From the NCBI GenBank assembly GCA_946481495.1, contig CAMLNW010000045.1, positions 1 to 13,755 of the forward strand: a stretch of DNA of 13,755 bases, read 5' to 3'. The stretch's first letter is position 1; every line of letters starts with the position of its first letter. The position numbers and the translations under genes are program-made. The notes below the pieces were generated by a model. It was not told where the DNA came from and ran no database searches. It saw only the letters and a list, made by a program, of their open reading frames with translations. The stretch is from an uncultured Actinomycetes bacterium. Its GTDB lineage: Bacteria; Actinomycetota; Thermoleophilia; Solirubrobacterales; Thermoleophilaceae. Shown here in pieces: positions 13,490 through 13,755 of the stretch.

Positions 13490-13755
13490 TCATGACCCCG
13501 GAACCTCCGGATTTGCGTATGCGTCCTTCTCCCAGGGCGGTGAGATGCCCGGGTCGAGGCGCCGGTAGCGCGTCTTGTCGATCCCCTCGAGCGGGACCAG
13601 ACGGATCGTCTCAGCCGTCGCGGTGCGCTCATGCAAGCCATTGCCGGGAAGTTCGTCGGTGGGCACGTGACCTGCGTGGCTGCCGCGCGAGACGCGCGTC
13701 CAGCCCGTGGCCCGGCCCCAGCGGCCGCGGCACTCGGCCTGCTTGCACCACTTGT
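13490..13755 (-). CDS. C-terminal part of an unrecognised protein, 5' end outside the window
   Basis: Seen: 87 residues of an open minus-strand frame entering from the right edge and ending at TGA 13492-13490. It starts KWCKQAECRGRWGRATGWTR, a CxxxxC pair among Trp, Lys and Arg that could belong to a metal-binding or disulfide site whose other half is off the edge. The middle reads RLVPLEGIDKTRYRRLDPGI and the end PPWEKDAYANPEVPGS. Third codon positions are GC-rich, unlike the other frames here, which supports this as the coding frame. I do not recognise the family. Same orientation as the small basic protein downstream, so possibly in one transcript with it. Confidence 0.62.
   Translation of the reverse strand, partial: KWCKQAECRGRWGRATGWTRVSRGSHAGHVPTDELPGNGLHERTATAETIRLVPLEGIDKTRYRRLDPGISPPWEKDAYANPEVPGS

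Noticed and set aside
13253..13495. Plus-strand 80-codon leucine-rich frame that could be read as a small membrane protein
   Set aside because: It is antisense to the 53-residue basic protein; its Leu-rich character comes from the complement of Lys/Glu/Gln codons.
13387..13641. Minus-strand 84-codon arginine-rich frame near the right edge
   Set aside because: It crosses two better-supported frames and has the Arg/Ser composition of an out-of-frame read.
1..13755. Search by eye for tRNAs, CRISPR repeats, insertion-sequence ends, transposases, phage or toxin-antitoxin genes
   Set aside because: None seen. Gene order and composition look like ordinary chromosomal core and catabolic genes.

Overview
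The window is a GC-rich bacterial chromosome segment with dense, short-gapped genes. Codons strongly prefer G or C in the third position, GTG and TTG starts occur, and several starts lack a Shine-Dalgarno but sit 7-9 nt after a TANNNT hexamer, as in leaderless actinobacterial transcripts. Gene content (ETF/ETF-QO, stand-alone B12 subunit, FadD-like ligase, and an aldo/keto-reductase-like protein I associate with Actinobacteria) suggests an actinomycete, plausibly class Thermoleophilia. That assignment is inference from remembered families, not a search.

Layout. 1-3090, minus strand: a DUF1385/YqhQ membrane protein running off the left edge, a secreted CARDB-like protein, ribosomal protein L31 (rpmE) and glycerol-3-phosphate dehydrogenase (gpsA). 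3171-8363, minus strand: a fatty-acid/branched-chain catabolism block transcribed thiolase -> B12-binding mutase subunit -> etfB -> etfA -> ETF-quinone oxidoreductase. The three ETF genes form a tight operon (4-nt overlap, then a 5-nt gap), and a 16-bp palindrome sits on the predicted etfB promoter. 8451-11627, plus strand: leucyl aminopeptidase pepA, a lipoprotein gene abutting its stop codon, and an aldo/keto-reductase-like gene. 11602-13755, minus strand: an acyl-CoA synthetase overlapping the previous gene tail-to-tail by 26 nt, a 53-residue basic protein, and the C-terminal part of an unrecognised protein cut by the right edge.

How the parts work together: acyl-CoA dehydrogenases (not in the window) would pass electrons to EtfAB, and ETF-QO would pass them to the membrane quinone pool. 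The thiolase performs the last beta-oxidation step, the B12 subunit would serve a mutase handling propionyl/methylmalonyl-CoA or a related branched acyl-CoA, and the ligase could feed fatty acids in. The rest is housekeeping (L31, phospholipid precursor synthesis, peptide turnover).

I see no tRNA, rRNA, CRISPR array, transposase or phage gene. No gene-free stretch exceeds 300 bases; the longest gaps are about 80-90 bases. I found no undescribed multi-gene system. The points most worth attention are an ETF-QO missing one of four iron-sulfur cysteines, the etfB palindrome, a recurring TAGACT promoter-like element, a gpsA without a usable canonical start, an aldo/keto-reductase-like protein without the catalytic lysine, and a left edge where the DUF1385 reading frame stops looking like its family.
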